A DNA stretch of 64,000 bases, from positions 186,001-250,000 of the forward strand of contig CAVVVW010000028.1 in NCBI GenBank assembly GCA_963751775.1. The letters run 5' to 3'. The stretch's first letter is position 1, and each line of letters opens with the position of its first letter. This stretch comes from CADEEN01 sp963751775 (GTDB lineage Bacteria; Pseudomonadota; Gammaproteobacteria; Burkholderiales; Burkholderiaceae_C). Below are positions 1-9,883 of this stretch, piece by piece. The translations under genes and the position numbers were made by a program. The notes below the pieces were generated by a model. The model did no database searches and was not told where the DNA came from. It saw only the letters and a program-made list of their open reading frames with translations.

Positions 1-41
1 AAACTGTCGCGCCTTGATCCACCACCTGCAAAGGACGTGAC

Positions 42-1943
42 ATGACCCTGGCCCACAAAGCCACGGCGACGGCGGCCGCGCTGTGCGCGCTGATCGCGTT
101 GCTGCCGCCGGCCCATGCCGCCAAACCCGAGACGCGCAACCGCGCCGAGATTGCGGCCGAGTTCCGCTGGGATTTCAGCGCCATCTATCCGAACTGGGCG
201 GCCTGGGAAGCCGGCGTGGCGGAGATGGAAACGAAGATGGACGCCTTCGCCAAGCTCAAGGGCACGCTGGCGCAGGGGCCTGCCGCAGTGCTCAAGGCCT
301 ACCAGGGCTACGACGAAATCGGCAAGCTGCAGTACCTGGTCTACCGCTACCCGCAACTGCAACGCGACGTCGACACCCGCGACCAGGCCGTGGCCGGGCG
401 CTTCCAGCGCGTCGGCGCGCTGTTCGCGAAGTTCGACACCGCGACCTCCTGGTTCACGCCCGAGTTGCTCAAGGTGCCGCAAGCGACGATGGAGAAGTGG
501 CTCGCCGAAACGCCCGCGCTGGCACCGTACCGCTTCACGATCCTCGACAACTACCGGCAGCAAAAGCACGTGCTCGACGAAAACGGCGAGCGGCTGCTGT
601 CGCTGGCCGGTCAGTTCAATCGCACACCGCAGGCCAGCTACCAGGAACTCAGCACCTCGGACATCAAGTTCCCGAGCATCAAGCTCGCCGACGGCAAGGA
701 AGTGACGCTGAGCCCGGGCAACTACGCTGCGCTGCTCGAGAGCAACCCGAACCAGGCCGACCGCGCCAGGGCCGCGGCAGCGCATGTCGGCACCTACGGC
801 GCCACCGCCAACACCTATGCCGCGATCTACAACGCGGTGGCGCAGCGCGACTGGTTCATGGCCCAGGCGCGCAACTTCCCGACCACCCTCGACGCTGCGC
901 TGGAAGGCAACAACATCCCGCGCCAGGTGGTCGAGACCCTGGTCGAGACCACGCGCGCCGGCACCGCACCGTTGCAGCGCTACCTGCGGCTGAAGAAGAA
1001 GCTGCTGGGCCTGCAGGAGTTCCATATCTACGACAACTTCGTGCCGGTATTTCGCAGCGACAAGACCTACCCCTACGAGCAGGCGCGCGACGCCGTGCTG
1101 GCCTCGGTCGCGCCGCTGGGCGCCGACTACGGCACCAGGTACCGCCGCTTCGTCACCGGCGGGCGCATCGACGTGTACGAGAACGAAGGCAAGAAGAGCG
1201 GCGCCTACAGCGCCGGCGTCTACGGCGTCGGCCCTTACCTGCTGCTCAATCACAACGACACGCTGGACTCGGTGTTCACGCTGGCCCACGAAGGAGGCCA
1301 CGCGATGCACACCGTGTTGTCGTACGAGGCGCAGCCCTTCGTGACCGCCGACTACACGATCTTCGTCGCCGAGGTCGCCTCGACCACCAACGAACGCTTC
1401 CTGCTCGAGTACCTGCTGCAGCAGACCACCGACCCGAAGGAGCGCTTCCTGCTGCTGCAGCATTCGGTGCAGGAGATCGTCAGCACCTTCTACACCCAGG
1501 TGATGTTCGCCGACTTCGAGCTGCAGGCACACCGCCTGGTCGAGAAGGGCGAGCCGGTGACCACCGAGGTGCTGAACCGGATCTACGCCGGCCTGCTCAA
1601 GACCTACTACGGCGACGCGGTGACCGTCGACGACTTCTACAAGTTCACCTGGTCGCGCATCTCGCACTTCTTCAACACGCCGTACTACGTCTTCCAGTAC
1701 GCCACCTGCTTCGCCTCGTCGGCGCAGTTGTTCAAGGCCATGACCGGCGGCCCCGAAGCCGAGCGCAAGGCCGCCACCGAGCGCTACCTGACGCTGCTCA
1801 AGAGCGGCGGCAACGACCACCCGATGGCGCAGCTGCAAAAGGCCGGTGTCGACCTGACGCAGCGCGCCACGGTGCAGGCCGTGGTCGACCAGATGGACGC
1901 GCTGGTCACGCGCATGGAGGCCGAGGCCGAGCGCGTGCGCTGA
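42..1943 (+). CDS. Exported M3-family oligoendopeptidase (PepF-like)
   Basis: Zinc metallopeptidase of the M3/thimet family that cleaves short peptides. The 633-residue length is normal for an oligoendopeptidase F. The zinc motif HEGGH lies at residues 416-420, and the third ligand is probably the Glu of FVAEVAS near residue 444. The N-terminus has a typical signal peptide (residues 1-26: hydrophobic run ALCALIALLPP, then AHA), so the enzyme probably works in the periplasm, whereas most PepF proteins are cytoplasmic. The frame is intact. It stands alone, with the next gene 65 bp downstream in the same direction. Family assignment is firm; the exact peptide substrate cannot be read from the sequence. 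Confidence 0.93.
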   Translation: MTLAHKATATAAALCALIALLPPAHAAKPETRNRAEIAAEFRWDFSAIYPNWAAWEAGVAEMETKMDAFAKLKGTLAQGPAAVLKAYQGYDEIGKLQYLVYRYPQLQRDVDTRDQAVAGRFQRVGALFAKFDTATSWFTPELLKVPQATMEKWLAETPALAPYRFTILDNYRQQKHVLDENGERLLSLAGQFNRTPQASYQELSTSDIKFPSIKLADGKEVTLSPGNYAALLESNPNQADRARAAAAHVGTYGATANTYAAIYNAVAQRDWFMAQARNFPTTLDAALEGNNIPRQVVETLVETTRAGTAPLQRYLRLKKKLLGLQEFHIYDNFVPVFRSDKTYPYEQARDAVLASVAPLGADYGTRYRRFVTGGRIDVYENEGKKSGAYSAGVYGVGPYLLLNHNDTLDSVFTLAHEGGHAMHTVLSYEAQPFVTADYTIFVAEVASTTNERFLLEYLLQQTTDPKERFLLLQHSVQEIVSTFYTQVMFADFELQAHRLVEKGEPVTTEVLNRIYAGLLKTYYGDAVTVDDFYKFTWSRISHFFNTPYYVFQYATCFASSAQLFKAMTGGPEAERKAATERYLTLLKSGGNDHPMAQLQKAGVDLTQRATVQAVVDQMDALVTRMEAEAERVR

Positions 1944-2008
1944 CATTTGAAGCCGCAGCGCCGAACCGGTAGCGTCCCTGTCATCGCCGGCCCCGATTGG
2001 TTTCACCC

Positions 2009-3891
2009 ATGACGCAGGACGAATCACCTGACGCGGCCGAAGCGGCCGCCGCTCTTGCCGAGCGGCACTTGCGCCAGGGCGAACCCGTCCTGGCCTACAA
2101 CGCGGCGCAGGCCGGCCTCCTGCAATGGCCGCAAGCACCTGCGCTTGCGACAACTGCAGGGGCTGGCACTGGCGCGCAGTGGCGATTTCGAACGTGCCAA
2201 TCGATTGCTGACGCAACTGGCGCACGAAGGCTGCGCCGACGCCGAAACCCTGGGCATGCTGGCACGCACGCACAAGGACCTCGCGCTGGCCACGCAGGTT
2301 CCCGCGCTGCGCGCGCACCACCTGCAAGCAGGATTCGCAGCTGTATGCGCGGGCCTTCGACGACGCGCGCCGCGTCGGTGCGGTCGCCGATGCGCTCTAC
2401 GTGGGCATCAACGCGGCGACGATGGCCGTGCTCAAGGGCGACCTGGCGCACGGCCGCGAGATCGCGCAACAGGTGCAAGCCATCGGCACGCAATTGCCCG
2501 AACACGGCACGCAGCCGCCGCAGGACTACTGGCAGGCAGCCACGCTCGGCGAAGCGGCGCTGATCCTGGGCGATACCGCAGCGGCCGCACTGCACTATGG
2601 CCGCGCGGCGACGCTGGCGGGCACGCGCTTTGGCGACATCAGCTCGACGCGACGGCAGGCGCGGCTGCTGGCGGCACACCTGCCCGGTGACGGCGCGGCA
2701 GCAGCCGCCGCCTTGCGCGTACCGCCGGTGCTGGTCTTCACCGGCCACATGGTCGACCACCCCGAGCGACCTGCGCCGCGATTTCCCGCTGAAAGCGAGG
2801 CGATGGTTCGAGACGCCATTCGCACGCGAATGTCGACACTGCAGCCCGTCGCCGCCTACGGCTCGGCGGCCTGCGGCGCCGACATCCTGTGCCTGGAACT
2901 CGCCCGCGAACTCGGCGCCGAGACGCACATCGTGCTGCCTTTTCCACCCGCCGAGTTCCGGCGCGCAAGTGTCGATTTCGCTGCCGGCCATTGGGGCGAG
3001 CGCTTCGAGCGCGCAATTGCCATCGCCGACAGCGTGACGATCACCAGCGACCACCATGCCCGCGGCAGCGTCGCCACGTTCGAATATGCGAACCTGATCC
3101 TGACTGGCATGGGCGCCCTGCGCACGCAGCTACTCGATACCGACCTGCGCGCGCTGGCCGTCTGCGAACCGTCGGCGCCCGGCCTGCCGGGCGGCGCGGC
3201 GTCGCTGGCGGCGCTGTGGCAAGCGCGTGGCTTGGCGGTGGAACATGTGCACCTGCCCGATGTGCAACTGCCCGGATCGGGGACCGCGCGTGCGCCCGCG
3301 CAGCCCGTGCGTGTACCGGCGCAAGTCGACAGCGCGCGCGTGCCGGCCACGGTCCGGCACGAGATGCGGGCCTTGTTGTTCGCCGATGCGGTGGGCTTCA
3401 GCCAACTCAGCGAGGACCAGATCCCCGCATTCATCGGTGGCTTCCTGGAGGCCGTGGCCGGCCTGAACCGGCGCAGCAAGCACCGCTTCGAGCATGTCGA
3501 AACCTCGGGTGACGGGCTGTACATGGTCTTCGGCGACGTCGCCGACGCGTGTCGCTATGCCCTGGAGTTGAGCACGCTGGTGCGCAATTTCGATCGCCAG
3601 GCATGCGGCCTGCCGCCCTCCTTCGACCTGCGCATCGCGCTGCATTGCGGGCCGGTGCATTGCGCGCCGGATCCGATCACCGGCGGCAAGCTCTTCACAG
3701 GCCCGCACACCAGCCGCGCGGCGCGCATCGAACCCATCACCCCGCCGGGCCAGGTCTACGTGAGCAGTGCCTTTGCTGCGGTGGCAGCAGCCGGCGGGCC
3801 ACATGGCATGGCGATGAACTATGTCGGACGCATTCCATTGGCCAAGGGCTACGGCACGCTCGGGCTTTACTGCCTGCGGGCAACCGCGTAA
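2009..3891 (+). CDS. TPR / SLOG-like / class III nucleotide cyclase protein (two frameshifts)
   Basis: Multidomain protein of about 626 residues. The first part (to about base 2690) is alpha-helical and TPR-like, resembling TRAFs-binding-type domains. A Rossmann-like middle part (about 2720-3230, starting VLVFTGHMVD and containing YGSAACGADILCLELA) looks like a SLOG nucleotide-sensor domain. The C-terminus is a class III adenylate/guanylate cyclase domain with metal-binding Asp codons at 3385 (FADAVGF) and 3511 (SGDGLYMVF). The Glu of VETSGDG matches the guanine-selecting position of guanylate cyclases. Ser occupies the usual transition-state Asn position (TSRAAR), so substrate and activity are uncertain. 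Frame breaks near 2145 and 2335 are each repaired by dropping one base. Start ATG 2009 is preferred over an upstream TTG. It opens a cassette with the SIR2-TIR and nSTAND genes. Confidence 0.75.
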
Positions 3892-3949
3892 GGCGCGGCA
3901 TGCGCAGGCATGCGCGTAAACCTTGGCTGAGCGCGCGAAGCCGCAACCC

Positions 3950-3955
3950 TAGAAT
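3950..3955 (+). promoter_or_regulatory. Putative -10 element before the SIR2-TIR gene
   Basis: TAGAAT lies in the 142-bp gap between the cyclase gene and the SIR2-TIR gene. A TTGGCT sequence at 3923-3928 is 21 bp upstream, longer than the preferred 17 bp, so the -35 is weak. The GC-rich stretch after it can form hairpins. Either an internal promoter or chance. Confidence 0.3.
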
Positions 3956-4019
3956 CGGCGCCATGACGCGAGCCCGACCCCGCGCTGCCAAGCGGGGCCG
4001 GGCCCCGTCCGCGTGGCCC

Positions 4020-4025
4020 AGGAGG
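4020..4025 (+). promoter_or_regulatory. Ribosome binding site AGGAGG selecting a TTG start
   Basis: AGGAGG is followed after 8 bases by TTG at 4034, which gives the protein start MSNLLALHPPL. An in-frame GTG at 4013 has no comparable site and would place AGGAGG inside the coding sequence, so TTG 4034 is the better start. Confidence 0.6.
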
Positions 4026-4033
4026 ACATTGTC

Positions 4034-5424
4034 TTGAGCAATCTGCTTGCCTTGCACCCGCCGCTGGCCACGCTCGACGACGATGCCTGGGACGACCTGC
4101 TCAATTTCATTGAGGAGCGGCGCGTCATCCCGATCATCGGGCCCGAATTGCTCACGGTCGACACCGAAACGCGGTCCGCGCCTGCTCTACGACTGGCTGG
4201 CCGAGAAGCTGGCCGCCAAGCTCGGCGTCGATACCGCGCAGCTGCCGGCGCCTTGCACGCTGAACGACGTGGTGTGCTGGTTCCTGTCGTCGCGCGGCCG
4301 CCGCGAGGAGGCCTACACGCGGCTGCGCAGCATCCTGCGCGACGCGCACTTCGAAGCCGCCGCGGGCCCTGACCCAACTGGCCCAGATCACGGATTTCAA
4401 CCTCTTCGTCACGACCACGTTCGACCCGCTGCTGGAACAGGCCGATCAATGCCGTGCGCTTCGGCGGCGCGCAGTCGACCGATGTCATCGCCTACGCGCC
4501 GAACCGCGTCGCAGACCTGCCCACCGAGCGCGAGCGGCTCGAGCGCCCGGTCGTCTATCACCTGCTCGGACGGCTCTCGGCTTCGCCGACCTACGTGATC
4601 TGCGACGAGGACATGCTCGAGTTCATCTGCGGCCTGCAGAGCGAGCACCTGACGCCGGAGAAGCTGTTCCACGAGCTGGAGCACAGCCACCTGCTGCTGA
4701 TCGGCGGCAACTTCAGCAACTGGCTGGCGCGGCTGTTCCTGCGCATGGCCAAGCGGCACCGGCTGTCGGACCCGCGCGACGTCGGCGAAGTGCTGGCCGA
4801 CAGCCATTCCGGCGCCGACAAGCGTCTGATGGCCTTCCTGCAGCAGGTCAGCGTGCGCACGCGCATCTACAGCGGTGCGGCGGAGTTCGTCGACGAGCTG
4901 CACCGCCGCTGGCAGGCGCGGCAAACACCGGCGCAGGTGATCGCATTGAACGCGCCGCAGCGCTTCCTGCCGCCCGAACGCGAGATGCCCGACCACGCGG
5001 TGTTCATCAGCTACGCCCGCGAAGACCTCGCCGCCGTGCAGCCTGCTCAAGGCCGGCCTGGATGCGGCCGGCGTGACGACCTGGTTCGACCTCGACCAGC
5101 TCGAAGGCGGCGACGACTACGACCGCAAGATCCGCCGCAACATCGCGCGCTGCGGCTTCTTCATCCCGGTCGATTTCGGCCACCACGCAGCGCCGCCACG
5201 AAGGCTACTTCCGCCGCGAGTGGAGCTACGCCAGCGACCGCATGCGCAGCATGGCCGACGGCGCCGTGTTCGTGTTGCCGGTGTGCATCGACGACACCGG
5301 CCACGACGACATGCTGGCACCCGACACCTTCAAGCCGCTGCACTTCGCGCGCCTGCCCGGCGGCGAGGTCACGCCCGAATTCGCGCAGCGCCTGCGCCAG
5401 CTGATGGCGGTGCGCGGCGCATGA
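4034..5424 (+). CDS. SIR2-like / TIR domain protein, putative NADase effector (several frameshifts)
   Basis: About 460 residues. The N-terminal SIR2-like domain has the nucleotide loop VIPIIGPELL near 4125 and a conserved VYHLLGRLS histidine motif near 4555. The catalytic TTN(Y/F)D signature reads TTTFD here, so the usual Asn is missing. The C-terminal TIR domain starts at HAVFISYARED (about 4998) and keeps the probable catalytic Glu in YFRREWSYA. In bacterial immunity, SIR2 and TIR domains hydrolyse or cyclise NAD+; here the TIR half looks the more likely active one. Frame breaks near 4180, 4365, 4445, 5042 and 5185 are all explained by one extra base each. The stop overlaps the next ATG by 4 bp (ATGA), indicating coupled translation. 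Confidence 0.75.
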
Positions 5425-8400
5425 CGCGACGACGCCAGGCGAAAGCGCCGCCGTCGACGCCGAGCACCCCTGGCTCGGCCTGGTCTCGTTCAGCGAGGAG
5501 ACGCTGGGCTACTTCTATGGCCGCGAAGACGAGGTGGCCGAACTTGGCGCGGCGCGTGCAGCGCAAGCTGTTGACGGTGCTGTTCGGGCAAAGTGGCCTG
5601 GGCAAGACCTCGATCCTGCGCGCCGGCATCGTGCCGCGGTTGCGGCCGCAGGGTTACTGCCCGGTCTACGTGCGCATCGACTACGGCCGCGACGCGCCGT
5701 CGCCGGCCGAGCAGATCAAGCAGGCGATCTTTCGCGAGACCGAGAGCTCGGGCACCTGGTCGCAGACCGGCGTCGCGGTCGAAGGTGAGTCGCTGTGGGA
5801 ATTCCTGCACCACCGCGACGACACCCTGCGCGATGCGAACGGCCGCACGCTGACGCCGCTGCTGATCTTCGACCAGTTCGAGGAGATCTTCACGCTCGCG
5901 CAGAGCGACGACTTCGGCCGCCAGCGCGCCGCGGAGTTCATCGCCGACCTCGCCGACCTGGTCGAGAACCGCCCGCCCAAGGCCGTCGAGGCGCGCCTGG
6001 ACAGCGACGACTCGGCGATCGAACGCTTCGACTTCGCGCGCAGCGACTACCGCATCCTGATCGCGCTGCGCGAGGATTACCTGGCGCACCTCGAGGGGCT
6101 GAAGGGGGCGATGCCCAGCATCACGCAAAACCGCATGCGGCTGGCGCGCATGACCGGCGCGCAGGCGCTGGACGCCGTGATCAAGCCCGGCGGCAAGCTG
6201 GTGTCGCAGGAAGTGGCCGAAGCCATCGTGCGCTTCGTCGCCGGCGGCGCCGAACTGCGCAACGCCGAGGTCGAACCCTCGCTGCTGACGCCTGATCTGC
6301 CGCGAGCTGAACGCCGCGCGCATCGCCCAGGGCCGGAGCGAAATCTCGGCCGACCTGCTGGCCGGCTCGCACGCCACGATCCTGGCCGAGTTCTACGAGC
6401 GCGCGCTGGCCGACCAGCCGGCCGGGGTGCACCGCTTCATCGAGGAAGAGCTGCTTACCGACAGCGGCTTTCGCGAGAACATCGCCCAGGAGAGGGTCGC
6501 CAAGGCCTTTGCCGAGGCCGGTGCCGCGCCCGACGCGCTGGCCAGGCTGGTCGACCGGCGTCTGCTGCGCATCGAGGAGCGGCTGGACATCCGCCGCGTC
6601 GAGCTGACGCACGATGTGCTTTGCAGCGTGGTGCGCGCCAGCCGCGACCTGCGCCACGAGCGCGAGGCCCGCGACGAAGCCGAGCGCCAGCTCGCGGTGC
6701 AGCGCGAGCGCGAGGCGGCGAGCAAGCGCGCACTGGTGCGTGCGCGCCAGATCGCGGCCGGCTGCGTCGTGCTGGCCGTGGTGGCCGTCGGCGCCGCCGC
6801 GTTCGGTGTCTTCGGCATGCAACGCGCGCAGAGCCACGAGGCAGATGGCCGAGGCCGCGCGCGGCGAGTCGGAGCGGCTGATCGTCTACCTGCTCGACGA
6901 TTTCCAGCGCGAGCTCGAGCCGGTGGGCCGGCTGGACATCGTCGGCGAACTGGCACGGCGCGCGCTCGAGTACTACCAGGCGCCTGCCGGCCGAGCTGCG
7001 AACGCCCGCAGACCGAACGCAACCGCGCGCTGGCGCAGGTGCGCTATGGGGCGGTGCTGCGCAACCAGGCGCCGCATCGACCGAGGCGCAGACGGCGCTC
7101 GGACGAGGCCATCGCCACGCTGGACAAGCTGCGCAGCGGCGGCGACGCTTCCGAGCCGACCGCCGTGGGCCTGGCGCTCGGCCTGGTTGCGCAGGCACGT
7201 GTGCTCGATGCGATGGGCCGCGACGAGCCGCGTATTTGTGCCCGCACAGCGCGCCGTCGAGGTGCTGGCGCCGATGGCCACGGCCGCGGCACCCTCGGCC
7301 ACCGTGCGGCGCACCTACGGCGCGGCGCTGACCCAGTTGGGCTTCATTCAACTGCGGCAGTCGCAGGAGGCGCAAGCCGCAAAGACCCTCGATGCGGCGC
7401 GCAATACATTGCGCAGCATCGACGGCCTGACCACCGATGCCGACGCCATGGCCAACTACGCGATCACCTCGGCCTGGCAGGTCGACGCCCTGGTTTCTGC
7501 TCGGCCGCAACGCCGATGCGCGCGCAGGTCGGCGACGAAGGCCGCCATGCCGCCACGCAGGTGCTCGAGCGCCACCCGACGCACATGCTGGCGCTGCGCG
7601 GGCGTGCGCTTGACCGTCAGTGGCCTGGCCAACCTGGCAGAGCAGGAACTGCGCCATGCCGAGCGGCTGGCGCTGGCCGACGCTTTCACGCGCCGACTGG
7701 GCCCTGGTCACGCGCATCGACCCGTCCAACGTGATCGCCTGGAACAACCGGTTCGCCGGTGACGGCACCGCAACGCGGCGCGCTGTGGCAAATGGGCCGC
7801 ACCCGGGAAGCTGTCGCGCGCGCGCGCCAGGGCCTCGACGGCCTGGCCCCGCAGTATCGGCGGCTCGAGCCCATGCTGGCGGGCCGGATGGTCGATGGCC
7901 ATGTCTTCCTCGGCCTTTGGGCTGTCGGACACGGGCGACAGCGCGGGCGCCGAGCGGGCCTGGCGCGAGCGCGAGAAGTATGTGCCGCTGGCTCGCCGCG
8001 AGCTGGGACCCGACTCGCCAGTGCTCGACCAGCTCAAGTGCAGGCGTGGAGCGTGCGTCGGGGCAGCATCGAGCCTGCTGTCAGAACCAATGGGCCGCCG
8101 CCCGCAAGCAAAGCGAGGCGGCACTGACCTGCGTCGAACGGTTGAAGAGCGACTCTCGCAGGGGCCACCCAGCGTCGTGCTCGATCGACGGCGTCAGAGC
8201 GTCTGACTGATGCCGCGCTCGGCCGCCATCGCGCAGGGCGATGACGCGGCAGCCGAGAACGCACCTGCGGGCGTCGATCGAGGCGGCCAAGCAGGTACCC
8301 GCAGGCCGCGCTCGGCGAGCAACTGCGCAGCGCTGACGACGCGGATCTGGCTGGCCATCGCGCTGGCGCGCCAAGGGCACAGCGACGAGGCGCGTGGCAC

Positions 8401-8637
8401 TGATCGGCCCGGTGCTGGCGATGCAGCGCTCTCTGCAGCAACGGCCCGACAACGACGACCAGTTTCAGCGCCGAGTCCCTGGTCATGGCCTTGGTGGCCG
8501 CCGCCGCGGCCGAGCCCGCCGCTGGCAAGGCCCTGCTCGACGAAGCGCAGACCCTCTACGACAGGCTGCCAGCGGAGTTCCGCAGCCTCAACAGCACGGC
8601 CTTCGTCGGTCAACGGCTCGCCGAGGCGCGCCGCTGA
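5421..8637 (+). CDS. Membrane-anchored nSTAND-type NTPase with TPR-like tail (many frameshifts)
   Basis: Reconstructed product of about 1070 residues. It begins with the novel-STAND entry sequence HPWLGLVSFSEETLGYFYGR (5462-5521), then a Walker A GQSGLGKTS near 5590, and a Walker B with acidic tail LLIFDQFEEIF near 5863. A winged-helix-like region follows (RFIEEELL to RVELTHDVL, 6435-6615), then a charged coiled stretch, one transmembrane helix (about 6756-6825), and a long alpha-helical TPR-like C-terminus. STAND proteins usually act as ATP-switched sensors that trigger an effector. Start ATG 5421 overlaps the SIR2-TIR stop; two single-base removals in the next 25 bases give the natural N-terminus MTDDAGESAAV. 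At least ten +1 shifts occur; if they are real, the gene is dead. Confidence 0.65.
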
Positions 8638-8754
8638 GGCCGGCTCGTGCCCCCGGCGTCGTCGCATCGCTGACGCAGACTTGTCCCAGATCGTGGGAGG
8701 CGCTGCACGTTCGCGACCGCGGTGCGGTTGTTCAAAGCGCGCCGGTGTCGAACA

Positions 8755-9852
8755 ATGCAGCGCATGTACATCAGTGAACAGTTGTTGAACCCGAGCGCGG
8801 ACCGCCTGCGCCTGTCGACCCAGCTCGGCGTCGAGCATGTGGTGCTCGACAACCGCGGCACCGAGCTCGTCTCGGCCGCCAGCGGCGGCATCACCGCCTG
8901 GGACGCGGCCAAGTTGCGCGAGTACCGGCGCTGGGTCGAGGGCTTCGGCCTCACGCTCGACGTCTTCGCGCTCGATGTCGGGGCCATCCTGCTCGACTCG
9001 CTGGTCGACCTCGAAGGGGCGAAGAAGAGCCGCGACATCCTGGCGCGCAACATCGCCATCGCGGCCGACGCCGGCATCAGCTGCCTGAAATACAACGTGC
9101 AGATGGTCGGCATCACGCGCACGGCCTTGAAGCGGGGCCGCGGCGGGGCGATGAATTCGAGCTTCGTCCACGCCGAGTACTCGGCCGAGGACGACCGCAA
9201 GCATTCCTACTGGGGCGTCGGCTACCCGAGCCATGAATTCGCCGACGCGGCCGATTCGGCGGTGTTGTGCGGGCAGAAGCAGGCCCGCGACGTGCCGCCG
9301 GTGAGCGAGCAGGCGGGCTGGGACGCGATCGAGTTCCTCGTCGATGGCCTGGTGCCTGCCGCCGACGCGGCGGGCGTGCGCCTGGCCTGCCATCCGCACG
9401 ACCCGGCCTACCCGATCGGCGGCCTGAACGGCATCGAACATGTGATGGGTTCGGCCGACGGCCTGCGCCGTTTTCTGGCGCTGTCGAGCAGCCCGCGCCA
9501 TGGCCTGAATTTCTGCCAGGGCACGGTGTCGGAGATGTTCCGCGAACCCGGCAAGGCGATGATCCCGGTGATCGAGGAGTTCGCCGCGACCGGGCGCATC
9601 TTCATGGTCCACTTCCGCAACATCCGCGGCGGTTACCTCGACTTCCAGGAAACCTTCCCCGACGAGGGCGACGTCGACATGTTCGAGGCCATCAAGGCCT
9701 ATCAGCGCGCGGGCTACAAAGGCCCGCTGTGCCCCGACCATGTGCCGGTATCGGACCTCGACGAAGGCCGCGAGCGCTTCATGGCCTTCGCCCTCGGCTA
9801 CACCCGCGGCCTGCTACAGGCCGCCGGCGTGTGGCACGCGCCGCGGCGCTGA
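8755..9852 (+). CDS. Mannonate dehydratase-like (UxuA family) TIM-barrel enzyme
   Basis: 365-residue TIM-barrel protein resembling mannonate dehydratase, which removes water from D-mannonate to give 2-keto-3-deoxygluconate. Family motifs visible are CHPHDP (metal and active-site His), GLNFCQGT, HFRNIRGG and LCPDHVP near the C-terminus. Two ATGs (8755 and 8764) are possible starts and neither has a clear ribosome site. A Bug receptor and an enolase-superfamily sugar diacid dehydratase follow, consistent with sugar-acid catabolism. UxuA-like paralogues in Burkholderiales often act on other sugar acids, so the substrate is open. Confidence 0.75.
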   Translation: MQRMYISEQLLNPSADRLRLSTQLGVEHVVLDNRGTELVSAASGGITAWDAAKLREYRRWVEGFGLTLDVFALDVGAILLDSLVDLEGAKKSRDILARNIAIAADAGISCLKYNVQMVGITRTALKRGRGGAMNSSFVHAEYSAEDDRKHSYWGVGYPSHEFADAADSAVLCGQKQARDVPPVSEQAGWDAIEFLVDGLVPAADAAGVRLACHPHDPAYPIGGLNGIEHVMGSADGLRRFLALSSSPRHGLNFCQGTVSEMFREPGKAMIPVIEEFAATGRIFMVHFRNIRGGYLDFQETFPDEGDVDMFEAIKAYQRAGYKGPLCPDHVPVSDLDEGRERFMAFALGYTRGLLQAAGVWHAPRR

Positions 9853-9883
9853 ACGACAGACAACCCACTGAATGGAGATTCGA

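Noticed and set aside
2009..5424. Calling the cassette a Pycsar or Thoeris system
   Set aside because: The cyclase is multidomain and lacks clear pyrimidine-cyclase features. The SIR2-TIR protein has no visible cyclic-nucleotide-binding domain and no SLOG-effector layout like ThsA. Only a functional analogy can be made.
5421..8637. Programmed ribosomal frameshifting in the nSTAND gene
   Set aside because: There are far too many shifts, without slippery heptamers or a shared signal, and the same +1 pattern occurs in unrelated genes.
8194..9741. A 515-codon open frame on the minus strand opposite the UxuA-like gene
   Set aside because: High GC produces long open antisense frames. The plus-strand protein has clear family motifs, while the antisense product is compositionally biased (Arg, Ala, Gly, His) and has none.
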